A stretch of DNA of 8,729 nucleotides from Kiritimatiellia bacterium (GCA_017479035.1 JAFVCR010000125.1:1-8729), one strand, 5' to 3'. Counted from the first letter of the stretch, positions 1 through 6,541 are shown. Translations and numbers: made by a program. Notes: generated by a model not told the origin, from the sequence alone.

Positions 1-322
1 CACCTCCGGGGCAGGGCAGAACCGGACGTTTCGCATCTCCCTGTATTTCACACGTATAATCAATGCCAAACCCGAAGGATGTATATAAATACAAGACGTT
101 GAAATCAAATATTAACCCCTTGAATTTATAATTTCAAGAGGGTAAAAATAAATTTCAAGGGCTTAAAATAAAATTTTAAGGGCTTGAATTTACCATTTCA
201 AGGGCTTGAAATTTATTTTTAAGCCCTTGAAATTTTACAGGATCTCTGGCTCTCGCCTTACAAACGGCAATGGAACGGCAATCCACCTGCATGGCATGTA
301 TGGTGAGCATGCAAGGCCAGCA
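1..322. other. Non-coding region with AT-rich repeat array
   Basis: No convincing gene lies here. Bases 1-110 are unremarkable, apart from a possible extreme 5' end of a minus-strand gene at 36-1 that is too short to judge. Bases 111-240 are strongly AT-rich against the surrounding GC-richer DNA and carry the repeat array listed separately. Bases 241-322 show only small irregular repeats (two copies of a CGGCAAT-like word and several GCATG words). The region lies downstream of the flavodoxin gene and beyond its terminator, so it is not an obvious leader for anything in this window. Confidence 0.7.
117..233. repeat. Array of TTTCAAGGGCTT repeats, ~21-bp period, with inverted end copies
   Basis: Direct copies begin at 132 (TTTCAAGAGGG, degenerate), 153 (TTTCAAGGGCTT), 174 (TTTTAAGGGCTT) and 196 (TTTCAAGGGCTT), so they step by 21, 21 and 22 bp. 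The 9-10 bp between cores is variable and almost purely A/T. Inverted copies bound the array: CCCTTGAAT at 117-125 and AAGCCCTTGAAAT at 221-233. The last direct copy and the right inverted copy form a perfect 13-bp stem (195-207 with 221-233), which a G-T pair and three A-T pairs extend inward, leaving a loop of about 5 nt. The spacing of two helical turns would put every core on the same DNA face, as in an operator or iteron array. That function is an inference. It is not CRISPR: units are too short and spacers are low-complexity. Confidence 0.8.
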
Positions 323-324
323 TG

Positions 325-360
325 AAAAAAAAGGATCGCGGAGAAACCGCGATCCTTTTT
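325..360 (-). terminator. Intrinsic terminator after flavodoxin gene (bidirectional)
   Basis: A perfect 9-bp GC-rich stem, GGATCGCGG (333-341) with CCGCGATCC (347-355), encloses a 5-nt loop. Read on the minus strand it is followed by eight T residues (complement of A325-A332). It starts about 19 nt after the flavodoxin stop codon. On the plus strand the stem is followed by TTTTT (356-360), so it could also stop transcription entering from the left. Confidence 0.93.
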
Positions 361-378
361 CTGCGATATATGCCTGTA

Positions 379-804
379 TCAGGCGTTCTTGACGATTTCC
401 ACGATTTTAGCGATACGCTCGTCGGTCTTGTCTGCCTCGTTGGCTTCGTCGATTTTCACAATTTCGCCTACGAGAGTGGCACCTGCCGCCGTTGCGGCAT
501 CGGCAATCGTCTGTGCGGCTACGCAATAAGTATCCGCAAAACCCACGCCGTCGCCAAGGCCGAAAACAACAACTTTCTTGCCGGCGAAATTCGCCTTGAC
601 ATTGTCGAGTTGCGCGGCCCAATCGTCCTGCAAATCGCCCAAGCCCCATGTCGATGTGCCGAGAGCCAGCACATCGGCGTTGAACGCATCGGCATCGGCG
701 GCATTCACGTTCACTGCCGTTGTGCCGAGAGCATCCGCAATCTTGCCGGCTACTGCCTCCGTCATGCCGGTGGTTGAACCAAATATAACCTTTGTCGTTG
801 CCAT
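379..804 (-). CDS. Flavodoxin
   Basis: This is a small acidic FMN-binding electron carrier (141 aa, cytoplasmic) that would replace or supplement ferredoxin. The phosphate-binding loop GSTTGMT is at residues 9-15. The 50s loop STWGLGDLQDDW (51-62) places W53 against the isoalloxazine ring. The 90s loop GLGDGVGFADTYC (82-94) has F89 where many long-chain flavodoxins have the stacking Tyr. The C-terminus goes from GATLVGEIV directly to the last helix, without the roughly 20-residue insertion of long-chain flavodoxins, so length and C-terminus are short-chain while the 90s loop is long-chain-like. The ATG is supported by AAGGAGG about 7 nt upstream. The gene is monocistronic, with its own consensus promoter and a strong terminator. 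Its redox partner cannot be told from the neighbours. The family call is very secure; the subclass is less so. Confidence 0.96.
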   Translation of the reverse strand: MATTKVIFGSTTGMTEAVAGKIADALGTTAVNVNAADADAFNADVLALGTSTWGLGDLQDDWAAQLDNVKANFAGKKVVVFGLGDGVGFADTYCVAAQTIADAATAAGATLVGEIVKIDEANEADKTDERIAKIVEIVKNA

Positions 805-843
805 TTACAGCCTCCTTTTTGTTTTATTTCCAAAAGTAAGCCC

Positions 844-872
844 ATTATAACATATCCTGGCTGCTTTGTCAC
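844..872 (-). promoter_or_regulatory. Promoter of flavodoxin gene
   Basis: On the minus strand there is a -35 GTGACA (complement of 867-872), a 17-bp spacer and a perfect -10 TATAAT (complement of 844-849). It has the extended -10 TG motif one base upstream. Predicted transcription start is near 837, giving a leader of about 33 nt that contains the AAGGAGG ribosome binding site. This is the best-looking promoter in the window and fits a well-expressed gene. Confidence 0.82.
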
Positions 873-910
873 TACTCTTTTACGATTATTTCAAAAACCG
901 CAACCGTTGC

Positions 911-939
911 TTGACATTCCTCCGCATTTTTACTAGACT
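911..939 (+). promoter_or_regulatory. Promoter of SDR gene, start close to ATG
   Basis: A perfect -35 TTGACA (911-916) is followed by a 17-bp spacer and a -10 TAGACT (934-939, 4 of 6 matches). Predicted transcription start is near 946, only about 3 nt before the ATG at 949. The transcript would therefore be leaderless or nearly so. The GGCGGA just before the ATG is too close to act as a Shine-Dalgarno site. It diverges from the flavodoxin promoter; the facing -35 elements are 38 bp apart. Confidence 0.6.
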
Positions 940-948
940 TGCGGCGGA

Positions 949-1575
949 ATGGAAACGAGAACAGTTGTGGTGACCGGTGGAACGAAATGTGTCGGGCTTG
1001 CGATTTCCGACGTATTGCGCATGAAAGGCTTTGAGGTGATCGCCACTACGCGCGACGGCGGCGAGTTTCCCGATTTTACCGAACCTGATGCCACGGAGAA
1101 GGTTGTCCGCATATTGCGCGGGCGGCACATCTACGGCCTTGTGAACAACGCATCCGTATTCTCGCCGGCTCTGACGCTGCCGCCGGAAGAGGCACTGCGC
1201 ATATATCGCGTAAACAAGATGTTCCCAGAGCGGCTTGCGGAGGAATTGCGGCCGCAATGCGTCGTGAATATTTTGGACTGCCGCATTCTCAAACCCGGAT
1301 TTTCGCCGCGCTCGCCATACGAGCAAAGCAAGGCGGATTTGCTTGCAGCCACGTTGCGCCAGGCGGTGGAACTTGCGCCGCGCACGCGGGTGAATGCGGT
1401 TGCTCCCGGGCCAGTGCTGGCAAGTGCGCTTGTGCATGAAAAAGCGGGTGCCACGCTTCTGGGGCGCATACCCGCGCCGCGCGATGTAGGCGAGGCGGTG
1501 GCATATCTTCTTGCAGGAGAATCCATAACGGGACAGGTTCTCGCAATCGATGCGGGTCAATCCATCATGCCGTGA
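949..1575 (+). CDS. Short-chain dehydrogenase/reductase, FolM/pteridine-reductase-like
   Basis: This is a predicted NAD(P)H-dependent SDR enzyme of 208 aa. It has the Rossmann motif TGGTKCVG (9-16), an Arg after beta-2 (ATTRDGG, suggesting NADPH), VNNAS (65-69), the helix Asn N89, YEQSK with Tyr124 and Lys128, and the RVNAVAPGPV strand (147-156). The usual catalytic Ser of the NISS motif is missing: the strand reads VVNILDCR, with Asp110. Asp at this place is the mark of the PTR1/FolM subgroup, and the C-terminal ITGQVLAIDAGQ resembles FolM. This suggests reduction of a dihydropterin or dihydrofolate, but the substrate is inferred. The protein is about 30-40 residues shorter than typical members, mainly between beta-2 and the NNAS motif. 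No folate gene is adjacent. The ATG leaves the usual five residues before beta-1; later in-frame starts would cut the fold. Confidence 0.85.
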   Translation: METRTVVVTGGTKCVGLAISDVLRMKGFEVIATTRDGGEFPDFTEPDATEKVVRILRGRHIYGLVNNASVFSPALTLPPEEALRIYRVNKMFPERLAEELRPQCVVNILDCRILKPGFSPRSPYEQSKADLLAATLRQAVELAPRTRVNAVAPGPVLASALVHEKAGATLLGRIPAPRDVGEAVAYLLAGESITGQVLAIDAGQSIMP

Positions 1576-1584
1576 AAGCGGCAA

Positions 1585-2469
1585 TCACTGCAAGTCTATC
1601 TCCGGCACATATTGCCTGTAGAACCATTCGGTAAACGCTTGCGCACCTTCTATAGAAAGATGGTGGCAGTCGCGGAAACATTTATCGTCCACTGCGGCGC
1701 GGAAATCATAGAATTCGACTCCCATATCGCGCAGCCGTGCGGCTCCCTCATCGAACATGGGCGTGTAGCGCGCAGGATCCATGCGGACGGGATTTTCCGA
1801 AACGAGTGGCGCGGCATAGAGAACAAGGCGTATTTTGTGGCGATCGCACACATCCTTGATCCGGGAGATGGTATCGAAAACGGACGGATCGAAACATTCA
1901 TGCGCGGCGGTATCGAAATGCATCAACATTTCGTAATAGTTGTTGCGGATGTTGAGTGCGCGTTCGGCAGGCGAACGTTCGCTCCACGGCATCTCCGTGG
2001 CAGGCGGATTATTGCTGATGCTCCAATCGCCGAAAAGTTTTTTATCGACGAGAGCAGTTTTGTCCGCAGGCATCAGCCAAAGGTATCGCCATGCGAACGG
2101 GAAACTTTCGGCGAAACTGTCTCGCATTTTTGCGCAAGTGTCGGGAATGCCGCCGAACTGGTCGCAATTCACGATGAGGATTTTCACCGCATCGAGATCG
2201 TTGAGCCTTTCGCATTCGAGCAGCCGCATCAGCGCAAAGCGCAAGTAGGTGCCGGAGTGCCAAAGAACGCGGTTTTTGTAGCGCGAATCCTCCGCCCATG
2301 TGCATCCTACGTGAGAGTTGCCAATCATCAACGCCTCGGTGCCTGCCGGCAATGCAAAAACATTGCGGACATCATCCTGCCACAGCCACGTCCGCACGGC
2401 AAGCCATCCGGCCACGATTGCCACAAAGCCGCCCGCGATGGCGAAGAGGTTGCACAAAAATCTTTTCAT
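1585..2469 (-). CDS. Membrane-anchored SGNH/DltD-like acyltransferase partner of MBOAT
   Basis: The product (294 aa) has one N-terminal membrane segment (about residues 5-25) and then a soluble, probably periplasmic domain. SGNH-type signatures are GNSHVG (50-55), with candidate nucleophile Ser52, and DCHHLS (267-272), giving Asp267 and His270 in the DxxH arrangement. Such proteins (DltD, AlgJ/AlgX and PatB types) accept an acyl group exported by a membrane-bound O-acyltransferase and place it on an envelope polymer. The acyl group and polymer cannot be read from the sequence. The ATG at 2469 is chosen because it lies one base after the stop of the upstream MBOAT gene (TGACATG), implying translational coupling. 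There is no good Shine-Dalgarno site. A longer frame starting at 2538 would add 23 polar residues before the membrane anchor and overlap the MBOAT gene. Similarity is at motif level, so the family name is approximate. Confidence 0.83.
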   Translation of the reverse strand: MKRFLCNLFAIAGGFVAIVAGWLAVRTWLWQDDVRNVFALPAGTEALMIGNSHVGCTWAEDSRYKNRVLWHSGTYLRFALMRLLECERLNDLDAVKILIVNCDQFGGIPDTCAKMRDSFAESFPFAWRYLWLMPADKTALVDKKLFGDWSISNNPPATEMPWSERSPAERALNIRNNYYEMLMHFDTAAHECFDPSVFDTISRIKDVCDRHKIRLVLYAAPLVSENPVRMDPARYTPMFDEGAARLRDMGVEFYDFRAAVDDKCFRDCHHLSIEGAQAFTEWFYRQYVPEIDLQ

Positions 2470-2470
2470 G

Positions 2471-3895
2471 TCAGAACTGGAAGTAGATGAAGGTTTGCGG
2501 AATCGGCGAATAGAACAAAACAAGCGCCGCCACTGCATAGTACAGCATTATGCGGAGGAAGCGATTGCGCGGCACAGGCGGAAATTCTCCGCAGCGGCCG
2601 ATCCATTCGATCGCCACAAGTGCTGCCAGCGGCCACAAGGTGGAATACGCCGTGGTGATGAACGTGCCGGAAAGGTGAAGATCGGAAAACGAAAACATGC
2701 GTGCGAGCCAATGGAGTGCGGTGGAAATGTCGGGCGCGCGGAAGAATGTCCAGCCTACCACGACTAGCGCAAACGTCAATAGTATCTTCGGCAAATCGCG
2801 CAAAGTGGCGCAGGATTGCACGGCGTATCTACGGTTGCGCCCGGCAAGCAGCAACGGCATGAAAAGCGCAGCATGGAACGCACCCCATGCGAGAAATGTC
2901 CAGTTGGCTCCGTGCCAGATCCCGGAGACGAGAAATATCGCAAACGTGTTGCGTATCTTGCCTGCGGCGGAACAGCGCGAACCGCCGAGGGGAATGTATA
3001 GATAATCACGGAACCATGTGGTGAGGGAAATATGCCAGCGGCGCCAGAACTCGGCAATGTCGCGTGCGAAATACGGATAGGCGAAGTTGCGCATCAGGCG
3101 TATGCCGAAGAGTTTTGCACAGCCGATTGCAATGTCGCTGTATCCGGAAAAGTCGCCGTATATTTGGAACGCGAAAAGCACCATCGCCACCCACAGCGAT
3201 ATGGACGATGGCACCTCTGCGGCGAGCATCTTGTTTACGGCGTATGCGCAGGTGTCTGCCACGAGAACCTTCTTGAAAAATCCCCACAGCATCTGCCGGC
3301 ATCCTTCCACCGCAAGCGGATATGAGAACGTGCGCGGCGCAAGGAACTGCGGCAGCAGATTCACCGCCCGCTCGATAGGCCCGGCTACGAGTTGCGGAAA
3401 GAAACTGATGAACGCGAAAAATGCCACAGGATCGCGCGTGGGGACTATCGTGCGGCGATAGACATCTATCGTATAGCTCAACGCCTGGAACGTGTAGAAA
3501 CTTATCCCCACCGGCAGTATTACATTCAAGGTTTCGGCATGCGCCTCGAATCCCAGCGATTGCAACAGCCGCACGCCTTCCGCCACAAAGAAATTCGCAT
3601 ATTTGAAATAGCCAAGTATCCCCAGATTTATCACGATGCTCGCCGCCAGTCGCAGTTTGGCGGCGAGGCTCCCGCCCTGCGGCCGTTTGTCGCGCAGTTG
3701 CATTAGTCCGAATGCGTAACTCCATGCGGATGTGAATGCGATCAGCACGAGGCACTGCCAGTCCCACCAGCCGTAGAATACGTAACTTGCCGCGACTACA
3801 AACAAATTCTGCCAGCGCAGATTGCGCTGCAATAGCCAATACCCCGCAAACACGAGCGGTAGGAATACAAGGAAACTGAACGAATTGAACAACAT
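2471..3895 (-). CDS. MBOAT family membrane-bound O-acyltransferase (AlgI/DltB-like)
   Basis: This 474-aa polytopic inner-membrane protein should transfer acyl (commonly acetyl) groups across the membrane for O-acylation of an exported polysaccharide or other envelope molecule. AlgI-family landmarks appear in order: LPVGISFYTFQALSYTIDVYR-like segment (127-147), FFPQLVAGPIER (165-176), DFSGYSDIAIG (248-258), ARDIAEFWRRWHISLT (277-292), RDYLYIPLGGSR (296-307) and SGIWHGANWTF (324-334) with the invariant catalytic His328. Length matches the family (about 460-520 aa). It is followed at once by the SGNH-like gene, a typical acyl-export pair. No glycan synthesis or export genes lie in the window, so the substrate is unknown. 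The ATG has no Shine-Dalgarno site and sits almost at the predicted transcription start. Confidence 0.96.
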   Translation of the reverse strand: MLFNSFSFLVFLPLVFAGYWLLQRNLRWQNLFVVAASYVFYGWWDWQCLVLIAFTSAWSYAFGLMQLRDKRPQGGSLAAKLRLAASIVINLGILGYFKYANFFVAEGVRLLQSLGFEAHAETLNVILPVGISFYTFQALSYTIDVYRRTIVPTRDPVAFFAFISFFPQLVAGPIERAVNLLPQFLAPRTFSYPLAVEGCRQMLWGFFKKVLVADTCAYAVNKMLAAEVPSSISLWVAMVLFAFQIYGDFSGYSDIAIGCAKLFGIRLMRNFAYPYFARDIAEFWRRWHISLTTWFRDYLYIPLGGSRCSAAGKIRNTFAIFLVSGIWHGANWTFLAWGAFHAALFMPLLLAGRNRRYAVQSCATLRDLPKILLTFALVVVGWTFFRAPDISTALHWLARMFSFSDLHLSGTFITTAYSTLWPLAALVAIEWIGRCGEFPPVPRNRFLRIMLYYAVAALVLFYSPIPQTFIYFQF

Positions 3896-3902
3896 CGTTT
3901 TG

Positions 3903-3931
3903 ATTATATCAAATACACCCGCATTTTACAA
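3903..3931 (-). promoter_or_regulatory. Promoter of MBOAT-SGNH operon, probably leaderless
   Basis: In the 59-bp gap after the MBL gene, the minus strand has TTGTAA (complement of 3926-3931), a 17-bp spacer and a perfect TATAAT (complement of 3903-3908). Predicted transcription start is about 3896, next to the ATG at 3895. The bases between the -10 and the ATG (CAAAACG) contain no Shine-Dalgarno sequence. This suggests separate transcription from purDE-walJ and a leaderless mRNA, although read-through from upstream remains possible because no terminator is visible in the gap. Confidence 0.6.
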
Positions 3932-3954
3932 GAACGCGGAAACGCGCCGTGCTC

Positions 3955-4737
3955 TCAAAATTGCCAAACCGGCGAGGGGAAGTCCTGCTCCAGCGTGGCG
4001 AATTGTGTATCGCGGCATCCGGCGGCATCAAGTGCCCGCAGCAGTGTTTTCTCGACTATCGCCGCTTCGTTGCACTGCTGCGAACGGTGCGCTGCCAGCA
4101 ATATGCGCAGATTCTCGCCGGCATTTGCGCGCACGAGAGCGGCTGCATCCTCGTTGGAAAGATGCCCCACGCTGCTTGCGATGCGTTCCTTCAGATACTC
4201 GCTGCGATTAGAAGTCCAAAGCATTTCCTCGTCGTAGTTTGCCTCCAATATCGCGCAAGTGGCGTTCGCAAAATACGTTCGGAAGCCATCGGTAACGCGT
4301 CCTGTGTCAGTCCCCACGAAAAGCGACGAACCGTTTTCGTCCTCTATGTAGAATGCCACCGGCTCCACCGTATCGTGTGAAATCGCAATGGGATGCACGG
4401 TAAGGTCTCCCAGCGTAAACGGCTCGCCCGTGCCGAATTCGTGGAACAAATCATCCGGCAGCCTCGCCATTCTTGCGACTGCTTCGGCCGTCAAACCATT
4501 TGCATAAAACGGTACGGCAGGATGCTGCTTGTGGAATTGCTCCGCACCTTTTGCGTGGTCGGAATGCTCATGCGTAAACAGCACGGCATCGATCTCGCCC
4601 GTGAAACCGCCTGCCGCCATGCGTTTCTTGAGCGCACCGCAGCTGATGCCCAAATCCACCAATACGCGCACCCCTCCGGGCGACTCCACCATCAGCGAAT
4701 TGCCCTTGCTGCCGCTTGCGAACACGCGCAACTTCAT
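3955..4737 (-). CDS. walJ: MBL-fold metallohydrolase, YycJ/WalJ-like
   Basis: This is a cytoplasmic metallo-beta-lactamase-fold hydrolase of 260 aa, the usual length. Features of the YycJ/WalJ subfamily are the N-terminal FASGSKGNS (6-14), the metal motif THEHSDH (55-61), SHD (120-122) with His121, GTDTG (142-146) with Asp144, EANYDEEML (165-173), GHLSNEDAA (191-199) with His192, and AAHRSQQCN (215-223) with His217. Members are described as 5'-3' DNA exonucleases or nuclease-like proteins, and in Firmicutes the gene sits with walRK. No two-component system is present here, so the symbol names the subfamily and not a wall-stress role. Its ATG overlaps the purDE stop (ATGA), and an AGGA about 7 nt upstream lies inside purDE, so translation is coupled. 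AAHRSQ replaces the HLSQ-like sequence common in relatives. The family is secure; the substrate is unproven. Confidence 0.88.
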   Translation of the reverse strand: MKLRVFASGSKGNSLMVESPGGVRVLVDLGISCGALKKRMAAGGFTGEIDAVLFTHEHSDHAKGAEQFHKQHPAVPFYANGLTAEAVARMARLPDDLFHEFGTGEPFTLGDLTVHPIAISHDTVEPVAFYIEDENGSSLFVGTDTGRVTDGFRTYFANATCAILEANYDEEMLWTSNRSEYLKERIASSVGHLSNEDAAALVRANAGENLRILLAAHRSQQCNEAAIVEKTLLRALDAAGCRDTQFATLEQDFPSPVWQF

Positions 4738-6512
4738 GCAATTTCCTGCAAACGCCCGTCTGCGGCCACAACCTTGGCGTGGAGTTTTGCCTTGTGTTCG
4801 CGGAACGCCGCACGTAGCGCGGGATCCTTGCCACCAAGAATCTGCACCGCCAGTAGCGCGGCATTGACCGGCCCTGCCGAACCCACTGCCACTGTAGCCA
4901 CAGGCACGCCGGAGGGCATCTGCACCGTGGCATACAGCGCGTCAAGCCCGTTCAACGCACCGCCTGCCACTGGTATGCCGATAACAGGCAGAGCCGTGTT
5001 CGCCGCAAGCGAACCTGCAAGATGCGCCGCGCCGCCGGCCGCCGCTATGACCACTTCTATGCCGCGCTCTTCCGCCGTGCGCGCATACTCCATTGCTTCC
5101 AGCGGAGTGCGATGCGCGGAAATAACCCGCGCCTCGTATGCCACGCCGAACGCCTTGAGCGTTTCCGCCGCTTTTGCAATCAGCGGCCAGTCGCTATCGG
5201 AACCCATCACGATGCCCACTCGCGGAATTTTTGCAAGCGCGCGATGTGCTATGTCACGGCGCAAATACTTGCCCTCGAACTTTATCTTGTCTGCCGCCTC
5301 GTACGCCTGCGCCAACGCCGCCTGTATCGTAGCCCCGCTGCCGGTTACGCTCAAAACGCGCCCGCCCGCCGTTACGATCTTGCCGTCCACCTCCCTCGTA
5401 CCGCAGTGGAACAGCGCGGTTGCAATCTTTTTCGCCTCGTCAAGCCCGGTTATTTCCTTGCCCTTCTCGTATGCTCCTGGATAGCCCCCCGATGCAAGAA
5501 TCACCGTTGCCGCCACATCGCCCCATGCCGCAAGCGAACCCGGATCAAGCCTGCCTTGCGCGCAATCTAGCAACAGTTGCGCGAAATTACCTCCGATGCG
5601 CGGCAATACCGCCTCCGTCTCCGGATCGCCGAACCTCGCATTGAATTCCAGAACCTTTGCCTCGCCGTCCTTTACCATCAACCCGGCATACAATACGCCG
5701 CGATACGTTATGCCGCGCTTTTTCAGTTCGCGTACCACCGGTAGAAGTATCGTCTCTTCTATTTTACGAATATCCTTTGCTCCCTTTACCACATACGATG
5801 GTGAGCACGCCCCCATGCCTCCCGTGTTGAGGCCTGTATCCCCTTCTCCTATGCGTTTGTGGTCTTGCGCCGACGGCAACGTTGCCACGCGCTCGCCGTC
5901 CGTCAACGCAAGAATCGAACACTCTTCACCCTCGAGGAACTCCTCTATCAGCACCGACGCGCCCGCATCGCCGAACTTGTTTGCCACAAGCATATCGTCT
6001 ATCGTCGCGTCCGCCTCTTCCCGCGTGGACGCGATGATTACGCCTTTGCCCGCCGCAAGCCCGTCCGCCTTTATCACCACCGGCAACCCGAACGCATCAA
6101 GCGCCGCTTTTGCCTTCGCCGCATCGGTGAACACCTCCGCACGCGCAGTAGGCACTCCCGCCGCCGCCATTACGTCCTTTGCAAACGCCTTCGAGCCCTC
6201 AATCATCGCACCCGCCTTAACGGGGCCGAACACCGGGATATTTTCGGCGGCGAGTGCATCGGCCAACCCTTTTACAAGCGGTGCTTCAGGCCCTACCACC
6301 ACCAACTCTATGGATTTCTCCTTGGCAAACGCCACGATCCCTTCAATGTCGCTTGCAGCAATATCTACGTTTGCCGCCACGTCCACCGTGCCCGCATTGC
6401 CCGGCGCACAGTATACTTCGCGCGTCTCGCCGGGACATGTCTTCTCGTCCCTTGCCAGACGCCATGCGATAGCGGGTTCACGTCCGCCGCTGCCAACAAC
6501 AAGAATCTTCAT
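4734..6512 (-). CDS. purD-purE: PurD-PurE fusion: GAR synthetase / N5-CAIR mutase
   Basis: A 592-aa bifunctional purine enzyme. Residues 1-428 are phosphoribosylamine-glycine ligase (PurD, step 2, ATP-grasp): GSGGRE (7-12), VVGPEAPLVKG (72-82), KADGLAAGKG (148-157), IEEFLEGEE (189-197), QDHKR (216-220), DTGLNTGGMG (225-234) and EFNARFGDPE (289-298) with metal ligands Glu289 and Asn291. Residues 429-592 are class I PurE (N5-CAIR to CAIR): GSDSDW (437-442), SAHRTP with His467, AAGGAAHLAG with His497, and VQMPSGVPVATVAVG. The linker is only about four residues (around 5226-5238), so both domains are full length and in frame. Oddities are Pro13 where PurD has the conserved His of GGREHA (codon CCC, 6474-6476), and Leu228 where DTGPNTGG is usual. 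No PurK gene is seen, although class I PurE normally needs one. The ATG has GAGGA about 7 nt upstream. It forms an operon with the MBL gene. Confidence 0.97.
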   Translation of the reverse strand: MKILVVGSGGREPAIAWRLARDEKTCPGETREVYCAPGNAGTVDVAANVDIAASDIEGIVAFAKEKSIELVVVGPEAPLVKGLADALAAENIPVFGPVKAGAMIEGSKAFAKDVMAAAGVPTARAEVFTDAAKAKAALDAFGLPVVIKADGLAAGKGVIIASTREEADATIDDMLVANKFGDAGASVLIEEFLEGEECSILALTDGERVATLPSAQDHKRIGEGDTGLNTGGMGACSPSYVVKGAKDIRKIEETILLPVVRELKKRGITYRGVLYAGLMVKDGEAKVLEFNARFGDPETEAVLPRIGGNFAQLLLDCAQGRLDPGSLAAWGDVAATVILASGGYPGAYEKGKEITGLDEAKKIATALFHCGTREVDGKIVTAGGRVLSVTGSGATIQAALAQAYEAADKIKFEGKYLRRDIAHRALAKIPRVGIVMGSDSDWPLIAKAAETLKAFGVAYEARVISAHRTPLEAMEYARTAEERGIEVVIAAAGGAAHLAGSLAANTALPVIGIPVAGGALNGLDALYATVQMPSGVPVATVAVGSAGPVNAALLAVQILGGKDPALRAAFREHKAKLHAKVVAADGRLQEIA

Positions 6513-6541
6513 CGGAAATCCTCACTTTGCTTGTGGGAAAT

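Noticed and set aside
1..36. Possible 5' end of a minus-strand gene (ATG at 36, first residues MRNVRFCPAPEV)
   Set aside because: Only 12 codons are in the window, AGGGAG touches the ATG with no spacing, and no family can be named. It may be real but cannot be supported here.
55..60. TATAAT as a plus-strand promoter
   Set aside because: No acceptable -35 sequence lies 16-18 bp upstream and no plus-strand gene follows within reach.
132..233. CRISPR array at the TTTCAAGGGCTT repeats
   Set aside because: Cores are about 12 bp, spacers are 9-10 bp of low-complexity A/T, and no cas gene is nearby.
805..948. FMN or other riboswitch in the flavodoxin leader
   Set aside because: The predicted leader is only about 33 nt, too short for a known riboswitch aptamer.
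2470..2538. Upstream start at 2538 for the SGNH-like protein
   Set aside because: It would add 23 polar and basic residues before the membrane anchor and overlap the MBOAT gene by 68 bases, while the ATG at 2469 is perfectly placed for coupling with the MBOAT stop.
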